Positions 11,701-23,700 of a stretch of DNA of 64,000 bases are shown piece after piece. A model generated the notes under the pieces. The model was not told the DNA's origin. It worked only from the letters and a program-made list of their open reading frames with translations, and ran no database searches. Position 1 is the first letter of the stretch. Every line of letters begins with the position of its first letter. A program made the translations under genes and the position numbers. The stretch comes from Diploscapter coronatus (lineage: Eukaryota > Nematoda > Chromadorea > Rhabditida > Rhabditidae), in contig OZ038423.1 in assembly GCA_964036155.1 (NCBI GenBank), positions 32,317,249 to 32,381,248 of the forward strand, read 5' to 3'.

Positions 11701-14700
11701 TACTGGAGTTGAAGAGAATACCCTGGTCGCCTCCTTCTGCGATCTACTGGAGAGAATCTGGGCTCATGGTCTGAAGAATAAACAAGTAGGGAATGTTGCT
11801 TCAGTCCTCAAAAGTGAAACTCGTTAATCTAGGGCAAATCTGCTTTGTGGAGTTTTGTTCTTCAACACCAAGAACTGGAAAAGCCTGCAGGCCTAACGAC
11901 AAGAGCCTCTTCTACTACAATGCTCAGTCCAGGTTAGGCAATATTTTGAAAATGGTCGTTTCCCTATTTTTTATCAATCAAAAATTAAAAAATAAATAAA
12001 TAAAAATAATGAAATTCAAGCTCTTGCGTGGTTCGTATTTCGACGAAGATTAGAACGTAAGAAGAGAAGAGATTGAAGCCGAGCAGTTTGCGCTTTTGTC
12101 ATTGAGAAAGGCACCATGAATTGCGCGCTGAAAAGTGATTGGCTTGTGGAAAGAAGAGTGAAGGCTGGCAAATGTGAACATGCAGGCTTGCAACCATCCC
12201 ATGGTTTCGTTCGATTTATATTTTGATTTAGTCAAGTGATTGTGTTTGACATGCTTTCTATCTCTCTATCGATTTCCCTCATTTCTGTTGTACCTCTATT
12301 GTGATTCTATATCTGCAGGCCAACATCTTCCACCTATCGTTCCATATCATCAGGGTCGAGCGCCGTCTCTCCCTCCACAAGACCTTTCCCTTCAAGATCC
12401 AACCGTCGTTCCCGACCCTATCATCCTTTCCCCCAACGAAAACGACTTCGCCACGGCGCTATCTGATTTGGTCGAGACAATACAGAAGGAACTCTCGCTT
12501 GCGGCCAAGGATGTCGTGACTGCAGCTCGAGAAGTAGGCAGAGAAATCAAGAACACCTCTTCTGAAGGAGAACAGACTCAAGAGACCGCGACTCAACAGC
12601 CTGCTTGGTCACAGAGCATCATGAAAGCCGCCAACTTCATCTCTTCAAAGATTTCTGCTGGAACTGACAAAGTCGCTCCGCCGCCCACAGAGAGATTGCC
12701 CCAGAAGCCACCACAGCATCCGGTTCGAAGATATGGAGGGGCATTGAGTGCTACGAATATTCTGAGCGGGACAAGCAGAGATCCAAATAGAGGAGCTGAA
12801 ATGGATAGGGACAGGGAAAGGGATAGAGAAAGAAGACCGCCAAGAGGGTTTCCTCCGAAAATGCAACCATATCCTTCGACTGCCAGCACTAGTCAGACAA
12901 ATCAGCAACAACAGCAGCAGCAGCAGCCACAACAAGAAGAAAGAGGCAGAACGTTGAACAGAGCCATAAGTGGACTGGGACAAACTATACTCAAAAAATC
13001 GAGCAGTATCGCAGGTCAGTGAATGTGTAGAATTGTGGATGGACTAACAATGTCTTCGACTCTTTCTAACCTGCATGAAGTGAGTAACCCTGTCCCCCGA
13101 TATGCCGTGTGAAATCTAACCAAACGCAGCTTCAAGCGTGTGAAATGGGAATGGCTTCTCCTATGAAACAGAAAAAACGGAACATTTTAGACTTCACAAA
13201 TCCAAACTGGTCAATGGGCTCTTCATTAGGAAATGCAGGAGGTGGAAGTGGGAGTGTGACGAATAGTCCAAGACATAGATCACAGAGCAGAGGAAGAGCC
13301 AGGAGTCCAGGTATTAAAAGTTCAATGACGAAAGGGAGACCAAATAAATTTAGATGGAGCTCGAGTCGTGTTGGGGCCATTACCGACTGCACTGGCTTAT
13401 GACCTCAAAAATGTGTTGAGAATGACGGAGATCAAAACCGACATTGGCTATGCTCGAGCCTTCGTTCGACTTGCTCTGGAACGGAAACTTCTTCATAAAC
13501 ATCTACAAACACTACTTGCCAATCAACGACTCATTTCGTACGTTCAATCATCTTCGAAATATTTTGAGAAAATCTAATCCTTCAGCGAACTATACAAGCC
13601 CTATGCTTTTGCTGGCTGTGATGATGAAAGAGAGCAATTCCTCTATCACATTCTGTCTCTGAATGCTGCGCAATTCCGATGCTTCACCAACACCTTTACA
13701 AAGACCAAAATGGACTACCAAGTCGTCATAGTGACGGGTTCATGGAGAGGAACGCTGCCCGCTATTTGGATTACGGTAGAAGGAAATCTCTGCAGCACGC
13801 CGGTCATAAAACTACCTCCAAACACTCCATTGTTCAAGTTTGATCACAAAAACCTCGGTCTTCTGTCATCATTGAGGATTGGTCATGTCGAGAAAGAGAA
13901 ATCACAGAAATGGTTCCTGGATTATGTAAGATTTTCATCAACGTATCACTCTTAATCGAGTCATTCGCAGATTCTCATAAGAAATGAAATAACTGGTCAG
14001 AGATACAAATTTCCATGTGGTAAGAATTTCGGAGAAGATAGATGGTTTGGCAAGAGTTCGGACGATAGCACTCTGGAGAGGTTTGAATAAAACGATCTTG
14101 TTTTTAAATAAAGGATCTTTAGACTGTTAGTAGCAGAGCCTCAGGCAGATGATGACTATGAGGTGACAGCGATGCCTACGTCACCAAGAAGATCGAGTCG
14201 AAGTCAGACGCCACAGAGAGAGCGAAGTCCAAGCTCCGGGCGGGCTGAAGCACAAGTCGTCCATCGAAGAGCCCGAATATCCGACATTCAACAAGAACTC
14301 GGAGAAGCAGTCAACAAAATTGTGAAGTACTTCTGTGAACCGACAGACAGAAGAGCTAAATCCGAACTAACACATCTGCTCTGCGGTCGAACAGGACTCG
14401 TTCCAACAATGGAGGCTGTTTTTCAGTTCGGAAGACAAGAGTCGATTTGGACTGGTAGACTCTTCAGACAAAACTCGCCTTGGGACTATATCGGTTTGTC
14501 ATTTTCTAGCCTTGTTTATAACCTTTCGGAAATTTCTTCAGAGAAAGTATTCCGTTGGTACTATGATTTCTGTCGAACAGGCGAAGTCAATAAGATGCCC
14601 AAGACAAATCGAGAAATCATCCGATACGGACTTCGACTCGTGAAGAAAATATCCGAGCCAACAAATCTAGGAAAAGATTGTCGATTCCATGTTTTCATTC

Positions 14701-14941
14701 TACTGTCACTGAGGTGGGAATGGCGATGCTCGACTGTAAAATAGTGATCACTCATTTCAGAGACCGTGTTCTTCCCGGACTTCTACAACTTATCTCACTC
14801 TGTCCAATCACTGAGCAACTCTACAACGAGCCCAGTTTCCTCCGTTCTCCCACTTATCTCCATAGCACTTGCAAGTTGTTGGAGAACTTACACGAATTCG
14901 AGTTCGTTCTAGACCCAACCCTTACCTATCACATCGTCTAG
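8725..14941 (+). CDS. DENND5: DENND5 (Rab6-interacting protein 1) family protein
   Basis: DENN-domain proteins are guanine nucleotide exchange factors for Rab GTPases; the DENND5 group acts in endosome-Golgi traffic. The start [20 protein letters not shown] opens the uDENN module ([13 protein letters not shown] and AITFYE follow). The central DENN core is at 9.4-10.3 kb ([18 protein letters not shown], then [20 protein letters not shown] and [10 protein letters not shown]). The dDENN lies at 10.8-11.3 kb ([15 protein letters not shown]). RUN1 starts at about 11.7 kb ([20 protein letters not shown]) and resumes at 13.4 kb ([18 protein letters not shown]). A PLAT domain lies at 13.7-14.0 kb ([17 protein letters not shown]), and RUN2 at 14.3-14.9 kb. 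This is the family domain order. RUN1 is interrupted by an insertion of about 300 residues (12.3-13.3 kb) that is low in complexity and contains a glutamine run. Some introns are longer than 300 bases, for example 11.94-12.32 kb. The gene appears intact. Confidence 0.93.
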
Positions 14942-15811
14942 ATTCTATAGATAACTCCTGGGTAAACTAAATTCCTCTTATCATTTGATTATCGCGTTTA
15001 TTATGCTCTTCCTGACAATACTCGGTTACAAAGCAGAGTTTTAGTCTTCGTTGCATTATTTTTTTTGTTTGTATTTTCGATGGTGCTGATTCTTTCTTGT
15101 AAATGAATTTCGTGTTTTAGTCAATTGATAGCCATTTTGAGATAGTTTACGCATATTCATGAAAATTGACAATTTTGCCATTTGTCTTGCAAGAATTTCG
15201 TTGACTTATTCTACTGATCACTGATTGTCTTTTCGATTCCGGTGAAAATCTATGACATAAAGATGACATAATAATGAAATAGCATAGAGTGACGATGAGG
15301 TTCAATATTCAAAAACACCATTGCATGGTCTTTGTCATTGCACAATCCAAAGCTTTCTTACCGCGATTTTAGTGAATTCATCAAGTTTTGTAGATTCTTT
15401 TGCCCGTGGCTAGATTTCGAAATTCTGTAGATCGAGGATCCTCATATTTAATCAGCAGAATTGATTTTTCGGCATTACCGTGAATTCGATATTCAATGCG
15501 CTACTCAACTTTTCACATCTCTTTGTAGTTTTTACTAGAGAGTATTTATAAGACTCGAAAACTGTCCGCATTTCAGAAAAGTCTCATAAATCGTGATTTG
15601 ATCATCGAGTTTGATACCCCTATGGGTCCTAATTATAAAATCGAGGAGATTAGGCCCCGCCTTCACAGGTGGCTGGATCGGGTTTTAACCGTCATATTCA
15701 TAGTCAGCGTAGTCGAAAATCTCCAGGAACAAAAAGTCAGATCGAAATTTGAGGGTCGACTTCTTGGGTGCCACTCCTCTCTATAAAAACGATTTTTTAT
15801 AAATAATGTCT
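14942..15811. other. Intergenic region with a dispersed repeat (family D)
   Basis: No gene is seen. Bases about 15,598-15,665 carry, in reverse orientation, the family D repeat marked by a stretch like CCTATGGGTCCTAATTATAA and GGAGATTAGGCCCCGCC. This repeat also occurs at 23.08, 25.80, 33.32 and 38.29 kb. Confidence 0.6.
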
Positions 15812-18800
15812 TATAAGTAGAGAACGCAAGCTCCGTCTTTTGCGTGAAGACAAAAATCTAGAAATTTTATGAAGCAATCTTATATTTACTTTTTCTAATT
15901 ATTAGATATGCTAGTAGAGAACATTTTTGCTTCTGAACATGCTCACGAAACATGACGCGAGTCTGTCAAATCGTACAGTGATACAGTGAATCTTCTTCAT
16001 TTCTCCTCATCGACTAAAGATGTATTTTGCCTTCTTTATAGTTTGGTAAGAGAAAAATATAAAGTGTTCAGATACAGTCAGATATAAACGGATTTATGAA
16101 ATCCCCTATAAACAACGTGCTTAAATGCGAATTTACATTCAATTTGTTGTGACGCTATGCGGTTAAATTGCAAAGTGGGAGGGTGGCTTTTGCTCATAAG
16201 CATGAAGAAAGTAATTATCATTTATCAATCGGAATAATCTAGGAAAACTCTGAAACAAAATGCCTTATAAGGCATTGCTCTCTTTGAAATCTCCTTTCTC
16301 TTTCGTATGCAAAAACAGAGTGCAGTTAGTTTTTGATGAAAAATTGCCTGTAAAAGTGAACCTGTATCGCCACTTTCAGAAATCCGCATCTCGGGTTAGA
16401 CTGATTCATCTTTCAAACGATTTTCTGTACCGGAATCCCAAAGAAAAACTCTTTCATTCAGTTAGGGGTTATGACTTTGTCTTCATATTCGGGAAATCAT
16501 TTGCGCCCTTCAAATATAAGAGAAAAGATCCCTCAATTTGACATTCATCCCAAAGCATTCAACTAGCCTGCGCTATCAGCCTTTATTGTTCTGGTTCTGG
16601 TTCTGGTTCATTTTTCTTTCCTTCATTAGCCGGTAGATTTTTCTCCTTCTCATAGTCAGACTGTCTCTAGCCGGACGTCAATGCCCTCTCATCACCATGA
16701 TATGCTGAAGCATAGTGAAATAAGATTAGCTGGGATAAGTTCCTTGAAAGAGATGCAGACAAAATCTCTCACTGTTTCTTATTTTTTCTTCTATAAACCT
16801 CTCCCCAATCGGTCATCTGATGATGGCTTCCATTCTGATAGCCGATAAAGAAATCCCCATTGATGTCTCTCCGTCTTTCTTTCCAATGCTCTCTAACTGG
16901 CATTGAGCGTTTGCATCATGGCTGTAACGGAATCAAATTTTGAAAAGTTTCGGAACGGAATTCCGACTCTTAATTCCTGTCAGCTCTGAATAAAATACTA
17001 AACGGCTGATTGTGAGAAGTCATATTCTGGTTGTGCTGAAGAATGAACTGACTATTCTTCAAATACCGTAAAACCTATGATAGAAGTCCACTCTCAAATA
17101 CCAAAACGATAAATATATACATTGCCCAACTCAAATCATCTCAAGAAGTGTTTTTTTTATTCTTTACAAAGTTTAAAGTGACTACGACCATTAGATGATC
17201 AGTTATGGTGGTTTGAAAATTTCAATTTTTGTTCGAAAATAGGGGGTTGAAAAATAGAAGGTCATGCTCTCCAATTAAAGGAAATACGATAATCATTCCT
17301 TAGCTTAGAATATCTATTATTGTTTTCACTTTTCTATTTCCCATTTAAATAAAATTGAAAGTTATTAGTACAATTTTCAGTTTTTTCACGGTTGTCAGGT
17401 TCTCGCTATCATTAGAAAACTAGCAAACAGTCTAGAAGCAGCAAGAAAAAATATTTAGGGATTATAGAGAGAGGTAGTGAGAGAAATAGAAGGGAGATGA
17501 GAGTTTTTTCTTATATTTTCTCCAAAATTCTCACACTTTCTCACTATTCCTTTCGAAGTATATCGCCGTAACCGCTTCTAGCGACTTTGTCAGCAGCTGA
17601 TAATGCTTGTCAGAGAAAAAGTTAGCCGACCGAAAACAGGTGAAGCCAAAGATATTCAGTTCTTATCTGTTAGAAGAAGAAATAGCGTTGAATTAAGAGT
17701 TATTTCCTTATTCTCATACATCTCAAATAATTGAATTTCTCTCAGAGTCGGAATGAAACTGCGATGATATTCTTTAATTTCTTGATTTCGTCAGAGGTGA
17801 CCATAAGAGAGACAAATTAATCAGACCGATAGACACATGTTTCTGGCAGATAGAGAGAGGGGCTGTCCTATCAGTTAGGAGAAAGATGAAATCGTAGGGG
17901 TATGAAGAGATTTTCTTTTTATTCTTTGTCTGTATCTCTCCTCCTATACGGCTTTCATATTTTCCTAAGTATATCGTCGTCGATTACCCCCGATGCCTAT
18001 TTGAAAAGGAGATACGCTCATAAAAAAATCAATAAATCCATAAACATGTCTAAAAGACTAATGAGAAATTGAATCAGTACAGAAGAAAATTTGCATAAAA
18101 CACATGTTGTAATTGATTAGAGTAGGAGTCAACTCAAATCTGTCATAAATGAATGATCCGAATTAGGCGTCCGGACTACTTAGGAAAGTTTGCCCTCGGT
18201 GAGTGCATTTTCCAAAAAGTATGTAATATGTAAGAAGAAAATTGGAAGAACTCTTGAAATTATGAGTTTCATATAGAATGCACTAAAAATAAGATAGGAA
18301 AGACATTTTCAGCTGGACATTTCTTGGCTGAACCTTTAAATAAATACCCTGTTCTAAGTCTAGAGTTTAGGAATTTGACTTTTTCCGAGAAATTTTTAAT
18401 TTAGCTCATCCTTGTGATGACAACTGGCGAATTGATGGTAAATACATCTAAGATGATAACCGTTGTCAGAATCTTTCATCCTTTTCTCTTTTTTCCAAGC
18501 TGACCAAACTCGATTTACGTGATATCAGCTGCGCTTTAGCCTTTCCATTCTCATTCCTAAAGCTAAATCTTCAATAAAAATCGAATCATGCGAAAAAGCC
18601 AGGTATCAGCCAAGGGCTAATGTGGGCGGCGTCAAGATCCTTGGGTATGTATTTAATCCTAAAGTGCGAATTCATTCATTACTTTTCTTATATCTTTCGA
18701 TTATCCGTACTTATTTTGAATAACTAGAGTGGGACGTAGTTTACTATCAAATAGTGGCGAGCACAACTTCGTCTTCGAAGATTTTTAAATCCAAGACTTC

Positions 18801-18981
18801 GAACCTTTCTTCATTGTTAAATTTAAAAAATTTGTGACTTCTCACACATCTGCTATCAGAAATTTTCTTTTCGTGGATCTTGATATCTTTAGGAAAATTA
18901 TAAGAACTTATCTCAAAGTTACAACTTGCCAAAAATTCAAAGAATAAATCATCGACTTTTTAGGCTACAATATTGTCAACA
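15812..18981. other. Apparently non-coding 5' part of unit A
   Basis: About 3.2 kb upstream of the lectin-like gene. The longest ORF (16,260-16,541) is not preserved in unit B, where a 2-base deletion breaks the frame, so it is unlikely to be coding. A short TTCTGG repeat lies near 16,590 and has one unit fewer in copy B. No transposase or RNA gene was recognised. Confidence 0.6.
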
Positions 18982-21900
18982 ATGATCAATTTCACAATCC
19001 TTCTGGTTCTCTTCAAATGGTCAAATGCTTGTCTGACAACACCGGACATGGACCTGCCTCCTGTCCAGCCCACTACTGAACCAGGTAAATTATCATTGCG
19101 TATTAAATGAATTTGCTACTTTTGAAAAGGTCAGTTACATACGGCTTTTCCAAATTCTGTCTCTTCACAACGAATGTGGAATGGGCTTATAATTCAATCT
19201 GGTCTAGGTTTTTGGCAAGTCGGCCATCACACTGTTTTGTAAAATCTCATAATCGTCGGTTCAGGCTACCGACATTAAAGTCTAAAGTAAAGCATAAAAT
19301 TGCGCAAGCTCAACAACAATAGATATAGATACGACGGTGTCCACATCGACACCTACAACCACGTCCACATCCACATCGACATCCACATCGATGTCCACAT
19401 CGACGTCCACATCTACATCAACGTCCACAACGACCACATCAACTACTACAACAACAACAACAACTACTACTACTACTACAACAACCGGATGTGTTCCATA
19501 TCCAGGTCCAATAGCTGATTGTCCTAAGTCTTAACAATTTTCAAGCTAACCAAAACTGGTATCGTTCGGCTCAAAATTTTATGTAAATAAATAATAGATG
19601 CCTCTGGCTTCAATTTGAGCCCAAATTTTGGTAGACTACCTACGAAAATATTCTCGTATAATTTTCTTAAAAATTGACATTAAATTTTGGTTTTTAGGTA
19701 CCGGTCCTTGTTTCGCAAATTCAGCTCTACTAGCTTGCTGTGGTAAGTCTTAACAATTTTTCAAGCCAACCATTTTATTATCAATTCAAGAGGAATTCTA
19801 TTGTCCGAGTCCATAAATTTTCATGAGCTTTTTTCGGAGGAATCATTTTGTTTTCTGAAAATAACTACTGTATATGTTCCGAGAGCATATTCATTCATAA
19901 ACTTCGATTCAAATTCATACATCAAATTTGTAAGAATAGTGCGTGAGTTATAAAGAAAGCGTTATCACTTCTTTTCAACCGAACTTAGCTATCAACATCA
20001 AATTTACATGAATAAACGACCAAATCGATTTTCAAAAAATAGCATCATCTTACTCTTCCTCAATAATAATTCATTGTGATTAAAGAACAAAGGAAGATGC
20101 CTCTTCTTCAAGCAAAAAACGTGTTTCAAATCTAAATTCAACCATTTCAGCTGCACAATGCCCTGCTGGCTGGGACTTTGTTGAAGGCAAATGCTATCAG
20201 GTGATCGTTGAAGATTATTTTCGCTTTAATTTCGTTTTGTGAATAGCAAGGATTTTACAGTATATTGGTACTAGTGCCACTTGGAACGCAGCAGATACGA
20301 ACTGCATGGGATTATGCACCCCTCCCTCCTCAATGTGCCATATAGCAAGGCTGTACAGCGTACAGCAAGGCCTGGACTTATGGGGTTATGGTAAGGAATT
20401 TCATGAGAATTTATTAATGTATAAATTAATTTGGAACATTCGATTTCTAAATTGCCTGTTTTTTTCATTTTGTGGCATTAATAAGACTACTCACAAAGGA
20501 AGCTATGGTTAGAGAGTCCAAATCACTTTTCAACATTGATTTTAACGTTTAAATTTTGTATCAGTCTGATCATCGAAGTCATGCTGATCTCAACACTTTA
20601 GATCTCCGAAAACAATCTATCCTAAGTAAAGCTATGACCATCTTTGTAAAGCGAACCTTTCCTGCTGTAGCCTTCCCGAATTTTTCGGACAATAAACTCC
20701 GCCTACTATTTATTAAAAGATGTAATTTAACCTAAAACTCATCCAAATTATGTCGGAACTGGGCAAAATTTCTTACTAACTAAATTTTATTAAAAGTTAA
20801 ACATAATTAAAGTCGTCTATTGATTCTCCTCCTTTTTCAGTGTTGTCGCGTAACCCCGCTGAAGTCCTAATTCATATTGATATACAGAAAGTCGCAGGTG
20901 ACCCTACTGTGAGTCATCATTCTATTTATAGGCAATTTCTAAAAGTAGAACGATAGAAGCATACGAAAATAGTAAAGGGCTAGGGGAGGGGAGGATAGCC
21001 CAGAGCATCTTTTACCATATTATTTCGTATGTTCCTATGATTTATCGTTCTACATTTCCAGGTTGTCTACTATGATTAGTTCAAGGATATTTGTTTTCAT
21101 ACTTTTCATCGCTCTGTATTTGTATCTATAAAAATTTAGGGAATGACTGTAGCAGATAGTAACGGCGTGGAATATGCGTCTACGTGTACCTTTTGGACCC
21201 TCGGGTAAGTAAACAAAAAGTTTCGCTGTAACCGTGGTTTTAATTGGATAATTGAATCAAAAATCTATAGCAAGAGTACCCTCGACTCTTTTAGAGATCT
21301 GGATTGGAACAGTGAGCATGGCTCGTGTTGAAACCGCGAATGTTAAGGCTTGATCGAGATTCTCGTATGGCGATCGCGACGAATCTCGAACATTCGCGTG
21401 CATCAGCACAAGTCATGATCACTACATAAATCCAGGCCTCGAATACGTATAAAAAGAATAAGCTATGATGAATGATTGAATTTTCAACTAGTGGATAATT
21501 ATTAACTAATTTAGACAGCCGAGTAAGAAATTTAGTTAATTGCAACGGAAGAAGAATTTGATTTTCAAAGATGCACAAATACCACAATACCAAATCTCCA
21601 TATTTTATAGTAGTGCGTTTATGAAAATCAGTTCTTCAATTTCCCGATGCGCTTTACTAAATTCCTTCAGGTAACAACCCTGGAGAGGACTGTGGTTGGG
21701 TGAGTCATATTTTAATCCATTTAAATGTTTATCTTTTATAAAAAAAAACATATACCGTTGCACAGAAATGAATTAACTTATATCGAGTGGATAATTTTCG
21801 AAGATCTAAAAATTATTGTCTTTTTGAGAGTTTAATGCTATTTTGATGAATTACTGTGATCATCTATTTCCTAAAATTTATTTGACTTCTCTACTTATAA

Positions 21901-22409
21901 GAGATTTTGAAGTTGACTTAGATCAAGGAAAAAGAAATTAAATGTAGAAACTAATAACAACCCAAATGCACATTTTATAATGAATATTTTAGATGGGTTC
22001 AAGTGGATTATGGGGCGACCAGTTTGTAAGACTAAGTTTAATCTGAAAATAGAAATGCCGTAAACTCTCTAATAGGATCTTTTCTTTTTGAGAGGTTGAA
22101 AATTATAAACTCCAAGGCATCTATTACAGGTTTTACGGTATGAGATATTTTAGTTAGAAAATAACTAGAACAATGGAAGGCAAGAGAAATATGTATGATC
22201 AGATTTGGAAGATTTGACCCGATATTAGATTCGTTTAAATTTTGAAAGAGATATCATTTTTGACTATTAAAGGCACATGAAAATAGTTCAGAAACTGTCA
22301 CGCACCCTATAAAATTTTTCCTAAAATCATATTCAATATTTAGTGCACAGATAATCATAACTATGTCTGCGAAACGAACGTTCGGCTTACCGCGACATGC
22401 CCTCCTTGA
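18982..22409 (+). CDS. Secreted C-type-lectin-like protein with mucin-type stalk, copy A
   Basis: C-type-lectin-like proteins are a large secreted nematode family used in surface recognition and immunity; the ligand here is unknown. The start MINFTILLVLFKWSNA is a signal peptide. A Thr/Ser stalk follows (exon about 19,322-19,510), then CVPYPG and a Cys-rich piece. The lectin fold comprises CPAGWDFVEGKCYQ (20,160-20,201), TSATWNAADTNCMGLC (20,261-20,391), VLSRNPAEVLIHID (20,841-20,909), a CTFWTLG exon (21,139-21,205), NNPGEDCGW (21,672-21,700), MGSSGLWGDQF (21,993-22,025) and DNHNYVCE to the stop TGA. The six-Cys CTL pattern is recognisable; no EPN/QPD calcium motif is seen. Joining the CTFWTLG exon to the next with plain GT-AG sites gives an in-frame stop, so either a site is non-canonical, a micro-exon is missed, or the gene is damaged. 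Confidence 0.72.
21335..21398. repeat. Perfect-ended hairpin in a lectin-gene intron
   Basis: CGCGAATGTT at the left pairs with AACATTCGCG at the right, with a second paired block (GAGATTCTCG with CGAATCTC) inside. An identical copy is at 31,578-31,641. It could be a small foldback element or a structured RNA; no function is shown. Confidence 0.6.
22056..22140. mobile_element. Short foldback element with TACCGTAAA ends, copy A
   Basis: About 85 bp is bounded by TGCCGTAAAC and the inverse GTTTTACGGTA, with imperfect complementarity inwards (CTAATAG/CTATTAC). It lies in a lectin-gene intron. The identical copy in unit B is at 32,299-32,383. A TACCGTAAAACCTATGATAG stretch near 17,065 resembles one end. 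Confidence 0.5.
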
Positions 22410-23074
22410 TTATCCTTCGTATCTGATATTTCACTTTTCAAATCAAAGCTATGAATAAAAAATTTTCACTGTTATCAAAAAGTATGAAATGAAAACAAAT
22501 CGAAAGCTGTGGTTCACTAATAAAGTTGCTTAGCACTCTCCAGAGAAGTCAGATCAATTTGATTCTTATTTTCGAGACGAGTATCGACAAGTGAAGCTGG
22601 ACTGCATGCTTTGCTTTCTTGAAATTCAAATTGCGAATGAATGACGAAACGAGAATTATAGTATTTCGCAAAGAGAACTAAATTTGAAATGCCTTGTTCA
22701 TGAACGTGTAACACATTCCTATCATTACTTAAATTTGATTCAAATTCTTCATTGAAGTGTTTTGATGAAATGCAATTATTCATAAGAGCTACATAGGTTT
22801 GAAATTAGTTCTCAGGATGAATGTCTCCAATTTAAATTGATTTTCTTCATAATGAGAACTTTATATACTTCCAAGGCGTTAGATAAATTCTATCCCTGAG
22901 TTCAGGGCGTATTTCGGTAGACGAAACTGGCAACGAATTAGTGCCCACTTGTGTCGATTTAGAACAGGAGAGGAATGATGAAGCTAAAACTAAAGATAAG
23001 CAAAAAAATTTTTATTTGTACCACCTGACGAGCATTTTTCATAGAAATTACGATTTTCAAATTAGCATAGCTCC

Positions 23075-23180
23075 GCCCACTTTTGGGGGCAGGGCCTAAT
23101 CTCCTCGATTTTGTGGTTAGAGCTCATAGGGGTATCCACCTCTATGATCAAATCACGAGTTGTGGGATTTTTTCTGAAAT
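23075..23180 (+). repeat. Dispersed repeat, family D
   Basis: The recurring core is CCGCCCACTTT, then GGGGGCAGGGCCTAA, then TCGATTTTGTGGTTAG and GGGGTATCCACC. Related copies are at 15.60 (reversed), 25.80, 33.32 and 38.29 kb. There is no coding content; class is unknown. Confidence 0.7.
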
Positions 23181-23240
23181 CCGACAGTTGTTCGAGTCTT
23201 ACAAATAAATTCTCTTAAGAACAACAATAAATCTTTCGCC

Positions 23241-23700
23241 TTCGAAGCTCACGTGTTACACCAATCAATAAATATTCGCCAGCATTTGCCGTATCATTGT
23301 TAGGAGTTTCATAAATTTACCAAACCTTATAAATTCATTTTTGTTTCGATTATGCCGTTTCATAATTTCAGATAAATTGTTTTAAGACAGACTCCTTGTA
23401 AGACTCAAACAAAGATCCCCCAATCCGAATATGACCCATAAACTTCGATTTTTGGGACCAAAACTTTTGAACCGTTATTTCTCAAAAAGGGAACCTTAAT
23501 TTTCAATTTTTTAAAACTTTTCTTTATCCGAAGAAGTTTTTGTTTCATTTGTACTACCTTGTGCGCTACTTGTTGGTAAAAAACGGCGAAACATAGGGTA
23601 AGAAAATCGATATCGTAGTTTCTGAATCCGATTGATCCTTTGATGAGTATTGCTTTGTTGTTAAGATATGGAAAGGAAGTGAATCTTGTATACTACATTT
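23241..23700 (+). repeat. Dispersed repeat, family R, copy 1
   Basis: About 460 bp begins TTCGAAGCTCACGTGTTACA. Copies lie at 33,484-33,943 (in unit B), 37,731-38,012 (truncated) and 40,044-40,500. Three of the four copies lie 0.4-0.5 kb upstream of a kelch-domain start codon, so this is probably the ancestral 5' flank of the kelch family rather than a transposon. Confidence 0.75.

Noticed and set aside
12593..12983. Ser/Leu-rich minus-strand ORFs
   Set aside because: These are antisense shadows of the low-complexity exon of the DENND5-type gene.
16260..16541. 93-codon ORF upstream of the lectin gene
   Set aside because: A 2-base deletion in the second unit breaks it, so there is no sign of coding constraint.
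19300..19518. His/Asp-rich ORF (HIDIHIDVHIDV) at the stalk exon
   Set aside because: It is the off-frame reading of the Thr/Ser array; the Thr/Ser frame connects in phase with the signal peptide exon.
21291..21593. 100-codon minus-strand ORF, repeated at 31,534-31,836
   Set aside because: It lies in a lectin-gene intron over a hairpin, and is explained by sequence identity of the units.
22517..22783. 88-codon minus-strand ORF, repeated at 32,760-33,026
   Set aside because: It is identical in both units, but so is all surrounding non-coding DNA; no splice or domain evidence.
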